Below, in pieces: positions 60,901 through 64,000 of a stretch of DNA of 64,000 nt. This DNA comes from Lethocerus indicus (taxonomy: Eukaryota; Arthropoda; Insecta; Hemiptera; Belostomatidae), in the NCBI GenBank assembly GCA_019843655.1, contig JACDQD010000003.1, positions 1,528,825 to 1,592,824 on the forward strand, in the 5' to 3' direction. The notes under the pieces are model-generated. The model had not been told where the DNA came from and did not search any database. It worked only from the letters and a program-made list of their open reading frames with translations. Position numbers and translations under genes: made by a program. How positions within the stretch are numbered: the stretch's first letter is position 1; each line of letters starts with the position of its first letter.

Positions 60901-61842
60901 GGTTAAAACTAGGTTAAAATTAAAGAGCAATCCAAAAAATATTGAATGAAGTTGACTAATTTACAAGCGTTTATCGTCTGCAAAATTATATAGCCCTTCG
61001 GATACCAATTTAGTTTTTAACTCTAGGTTGTAATAGTGCGAGTATTTTCCGTGGTTTTTATTGTTACGGTAAGTTGAAGTTTGTGTAGTTATTCCATCGC
61101 TTGTTCCAATAAATTCTTTGATCGGAGACTCGTTGGGTTCAAATCCCTGCCCGTATTCTATGGATGTTAGTCTGTAAATTAGCTGTAAGTAGGAACAGTG
61201 ATCGGAGACATAAGTCGCCATTAATGAAGTTGACTAATTTACAAGCATTTATCGTCTGCAAAATTATATAGCCCTTCGGATACCAATTTAGTTTTTAACT
61301 CTAGGTTGTAATAGTGCGAGTATTTTCCGTGGTTTTTATTGTTACGGTAAGTTGAAGTTTGTGTAGTTATTCCATCACTTGTTCAATAAATTCTTTGATC
61401 GTTGGGTTCAAATCCCTGCCCGTATTCTATGGATGTTAGTCTGTAAATTAGCTGTAAGTAGGAACAGTGATCGGGGACATAAGTCGCCGTTAATAATTAA
61501 ACGAAAAACAAATACCGAGGGAATAAAGAGAATTTTCACTATTTTCTGCTATATGCTTTAGTCGTTTTCCCTGTCTTATGACAGTCGTTCCGATGCAATC
61601 TCAACAGGGAAGCGTCGAACCTTAGTGTCTATTTTGCAGCAATTAGGCTAAACTTAGGCATATCTTTTTTTTTTAAGGGCCGAGGGAAAAACCGAAAATA
61701 AAAGTAATCGTCTCCCTGATGCGAATCTTGCATTTTTTTTTTACAGATTACTACGATTGCAGCGAACCGTTGTTGGAGAGAGCCGTATTGAAAGCAACTT
61801 CATCGCTCAGGGACAGGGGCCCTGAAAATGCCAGACTCAACG
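57943..61842 (+). CDS. Nrx-IV: Neurexin-IV / CASPR-like cell-adhesion protein, first two coding exons (gene continues beyond window)
   Basis: Exon 1 (57943-58009) encodes a signal peptide, MGLEKGIRYALIVCSIARLV, ending in TS. Exon 2 (61747-61842) encodes DYYDCSEPLLERAVLKATSS and LRDRGPENARLNG. The C-x-x-P-L start, the ATSSL and the ARLNG match the opening of the discoidin (F5/8 C) domain of insect neurexin IV, a septate-junction single-pass membrane protein of the CNTNAP/CASPR group. Both introns break codons in phase 1 and the donors are GTAACG and GTGAGT. No exon encoding the rest of the discoidin domain appears before position 64000, so the gene must run past the window. The match is from memory of the family and covers only about 33 residues after the signal peptide. 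Confidence 0.75.
58400..60450. repeat. Tandem repeat, about 450-500 bp unit, neurexin intron 1
   Basis: Four degenerate units share GCGATAATTTTAAAGTTCGC, ATCTATACTTTGTATTCTGT or a variant, TTGATATGAAATATAAAAGA, CAATCTTCCCCTACGGTYTA and GGGTTAAAACTGGACGTAAA. TTTATACTTTGTATT-type landmarks lie near 58660, 59220, 59700 and 60120. Later units are shorter and differ by internal deletions. Confidence 0.8.
60947..61487. repeat. Tandem duplication, about 270 bp unit, with B-box-like motif
   Basis: GAAGTTGACTAATTTACAAG starts at 60949 and again at 61225, and the copies stay nearly identical to GTGATCGGRGACATAAGTCG. Copy 2 lacks about 10 bases near 61401. Each copy carries GTTGGGTTCAAATCCCTGCC, which resembles a tRNA B box and the heads at 24779 and 39380. 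The sequence from 61488 to 61746 is unique and ends in the exon 2 acceptor. Confidence 0.85.
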
Positions 61843-62678
61843 GTGAGTGGGACGAGAGACAAATTTTTCTTTTCCTTCCGCATGTTTCGAAATTAGCCTC
61901 GCTTTATTCGTTCAGTTACCCACCGACAAAGAGTATTGAGAATGTAATTTTCGTTACAATTTGGTCTGTTGTTCCGGTATTTCATTTTTTTTTTTTTTTA
62001 TTTCTAATTACGGTTACAGAAATGACGATTGCATTTTTTCCCTTGTAATGTGATGAATGATGACGAGAATAAAATTTCCGTTTATTAAGCGATATTCGTT
62101 ATACAGCACAGGGTGCACAGTGTGCAAGTGAAGTTGAGTGGGACTGGTGCTACGAACGTAAAATGAAAACAAATTTGTATTTCGTACAATTTCTAAACAG
62201 TCGGAATAATACATAATATAAAATTTAATTTTAACAGTTGTATATAGAAAAAAAATTGGTCATCAGGCTTCTTTTGTATTACTAGTATTTGAAAAGTGTA
62301 GTCGACCTTGTTTATTTATGTTTAATAGTAAAAAATTAGAGCTTATTTAGAAATTAAGGCTTTTTTACCCACACAAAAAAAATTATTTTTTAATCGAGGA
62401 CTCTTTTTTTTTTTTTTAGTAAGATAGTTGTAATTTTGCATTTTTGAATTTGATTTAGATTGTCTTTTAGTTAGTTATAGAAACCAAAAGCGAAAAAGAT
62501 GGCACGGCTATCTCTATGTTTGTCTCTTTCTGCAGGTGCCGGATTTTAAACGGATGTCCCCGGAAGAGACAAACAAGTGATAGCTGTGCGCGATAGCAGT
62601 TTTTGGACGAAATAAATTTTGTTTTTCACGAACGAGGGTGTTTTTTTTTTTGGTTGCGATATATGTATATTCGGAGCG
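61843..62678. other. Neurexin intron 2 start and phosphopantetheinyl transferase 5' flank
   Basis: Unique AT-rich sequence. TTTCTGCAG at about 62530-62538 is acceptor-like, but the sequence after it hits a stop in the neurexin phase, so it is not the next neurexin exon; it could belong to a 5' UTR exon of the transferase. Confidence 0.45.
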
Positions 62679-63534
62679 ATGTCCAAGAATTTATTCGCGA
62701 TGACCGATAAAATGAAATCGGCCCGTTGGGCTTTCGACTGTTCTTCGTGGACGCCTTCGTACGGCCAGCTGTCGGCCTCCGTTTCAGCGATACAGAGCGA
62801 CGAGAAAGAGCGCATCGGTAAGTTCTTTTTCGCCAAGGACGCGAAATCGGCTCTGATCGGCCGGCTTCTGATCAGGAAGTTCGTCAACGAATCGACCGGC
62901 ATACCGTGGAACGAGATCGTACTCCGGCGCGATTCCAACGGTAAGCCGTATCTCGAAAATCCGGTGGAGAACCCGGTCAATTTCAACGTGTCGCACAACG
63001 GCAGATTCGCGGTTCTCGCCGGTCACGTCGGCCGTTCCCAACTGGGCGTGGACGTGATGCGTCGCCGGTACTCGGGAGGGAAGAGCGTGGCGGAATTCTT
63101 CCGCGTCATGAACCGCCACTTCTCCCCACGAGTGGTCGGCCGTACGCGTCTCCCCCGTCGAGAGGCGACAGGTGGAAACTTTCTTTCGGCTCTGGTGCCT
63201 GAAAGAGAGCTACGTGAAGGCGACCGGCACCGGGATCACGGTCAACCTGCGGGAGGTGAGCTTCGGGACGAGATCGGAGGTCGAAGTCGGACGGCCCTTC
63301 GTCGAGGACACGGAACTGTATCTGGCCGGCAGAAAGGAGCCCGGCTGGGTCTTCCAGGAAGCGCTCCTGGACGAAGATCACTCTGTTGCCGTGGCGATAG
63401 AGAAGACTCCGACTCGGGACACTTCCTCTACGGACAGATTTGTCACCCTGGACTTTGAAGAACTGACGCGACACTGCGCGCAAGTCATCCCTCCGGACGA
63501 TGACTACTGCAGGCAGTTTCTGTCGAAGGAATGA
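62679..63534 (+). CDS. AASDHPPT: L-aminoadipate-semialdehyde dehydrogenase-phosphopantetheinyl transferase (AASDHPPT/Sfp type), one frame break
   Basis: The enzyme moves 4'-phosphopantetheine from CoA to the acyl- or peptidyl-carrier serine of fatty acid synthase and related enzymes in the cytosol. Visible motifs are KSARWAFDCSSW, DEKERIGKFFFAKDAKSALI, GRLLIRKFV, NFNVSHNGRFAVLAG, LGVDVM (metal-binding Asp), and in the second frame EWSAVRV and RLWCLKESYVKATGTGI (the W-x-x-K-E-S-x-x-K signature), then FVEDTELYLAGRKEPGWVF. The frame shifts near 63121-63131, at a CCCC run. Two added bases there give an about 285-aa protein; human is 309 aa. It is intronless across the window, unlike its neighbours. 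The start could be 62679, 62703 or 62715. The TGA stop is at 63532-63534. Confidence 0.9.
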
Positions 63535-63605
63535 AAGCATTATATATAAATGAAAATGAGCTTACCTGTATACGATGGAACTTAAGTTTAGAAGTTAAGA
63601 GTATA

Positions 63606-63611
63606 AATAAA
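63606..63611 (+). promoter_or_regulatory. Poly(A) signal of the phosphopantetheinyl transferase
   Basis: AATAAA lies 72 bases after the stop, followed by a GTTTCATGATG region, consistent with a short 3' UTR. Confidence 0.5.
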
Positions 63612-63625
63612 ATCCTGAAAGTTTC

Positions 63626-63724
63626 ATGATGAAATTGTATCCAGGATTTGGAGGCCATTTTATTGAAGATACAGAACTGTTTCTAGTGACAGAAATGTAT
63701 GATCGACAATTAAACACCCGTTAA
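63626..63724 (+). pseudogene. Diverged duplicate fragment of the transferase 3' end
   Basis: The frame MMKLYPGFGGHFIEDTELFL then VTEMYDRQLNTR and a stop includes GHFIEDTELFL. This mirrors GRPFVEDTELYL of the intact gene at about 63290-63330. The following sequence at about 63755-63815 (TATATAAGTGAAAAGAAGCC, TGCCTGTATACCACGA) also mirrors the intact gene's 3' UTR at 63541-63580. A partial tandem duplication with an internal deletion explains both. No conserved catalytic motif remains, so it is not functional as a transferase. Confidence 0.6.
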
Positions 63725-63734
63725 ATAACATTTT

Positions 63735-64000
63735 ATCGCACCGATTGTAGTCGTATATAAGTGAAAAGAAGCCTGCCTGTATACCACGAACGTATATAAA
63801 TATATATAAATAAGTTTAAGGGCCAAAGAAAACACTCTAGAATAGATCACTCGGACACCAACAATACCGTATACACGTAACGAAGTAGTATTACCTCATT
63901 TTGTTGTATAAATACAGCTAAAAGAATATATATATAGGCTTCCAATTTGGGTACTGAATCGAATCATGTTTTTGGTACTACATAGTATATTACTACAGTA
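63735..64000. other. End of window, duplicated 3' UTR-like sequence then unique DNA
   Basis: Apart from the 3' UTR-like similarity up to about 63815, the stretch is AT-rich with short TATATA runs. I see no neurexin exon in it. Confidence 0.45.

Noticed and set aside
62530..62580. Acceptor-like TTTCTGCAG as the next neurexin exon
   Set aside because: In the required phase the sequence stops after three codons and lacks the expected discoidin-domain residues.

Overview
This is a eukaryotic window, most likely from an arthropod and probably an insect. The genes are split by GT-AG introns, intergenic DNA and introns are AT-rich, and the proteins have clear animal orthologues. One of these is a neurexin-IV-type N-terminus, and a mariner-type TIR pair is also present. 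I cannot name the species. The window holds six genes or gene parts: the last exon of SMU1 (+, 892-990); a CREG-family secreted glycoprotein (-, 12576-5792, 5 exons); CTP synthase (+, 14274-39997, 13 exons, complete); a nitrobindin / THAP4 C-terminal-type heme protein (-, 46983-about 41292, 3 coding exons); an unrecognised coiled-coil protein of about 1,195 aa (+, 49828-55963, 6 exons); and the first two coding exons of a neurexin-IV/CASPR-like gene (+, 57943-61842 and onward). An apparently intronless AASDHPPT-type phosphopantetheinyl transferase (+, 62679-63534) follows and probably lies inside an intron of the neurexin-IV gene.

Most of the DNA is repetitive. Nearly every large intron or spacer has its own tandem repeat: about 193 bp and about 300 bp units in CREG intron 2; about 160 bp units in CTP synthase intron 1; an 11-kb array of 164 bp units in CTP synthase intron 10; a short-unit array in intron 12; about 170 bp units in nitrobindin intron 1; and about 450-500 bp units in neurexin intron 1. 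Layered on these are foldback elements (2890-5490 and 12909-13728), a mariner-type MITE (55522-55743), and a recurrent palindromic element with at least a dozen full or partial copies. Three insertions of that palindromic element are flanked by 13-16 bp direct repeats, which is unusual for a hairpin element. It also recurs as tandem composites in two CTP synthase introns, and I regard it as the best candidate for something undescribed.

The genes are unrelated housekeeping, secreted or adhesion genes and do not form a pathway or operon. A recurring quality signal matters for any reader. Frameshifts in CREG exons 2 and 3, nitrobindin exon C, the coiled-coil exon 1 (two sites) and the phosphopantetheinyl transferase are all repaired by adding one or two bases to a short homopolymer. 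CTP synthase and the neurexin exons are intact. I read these as consensus errors rather than pseudogenes, but raw reads or cDNA must decide.
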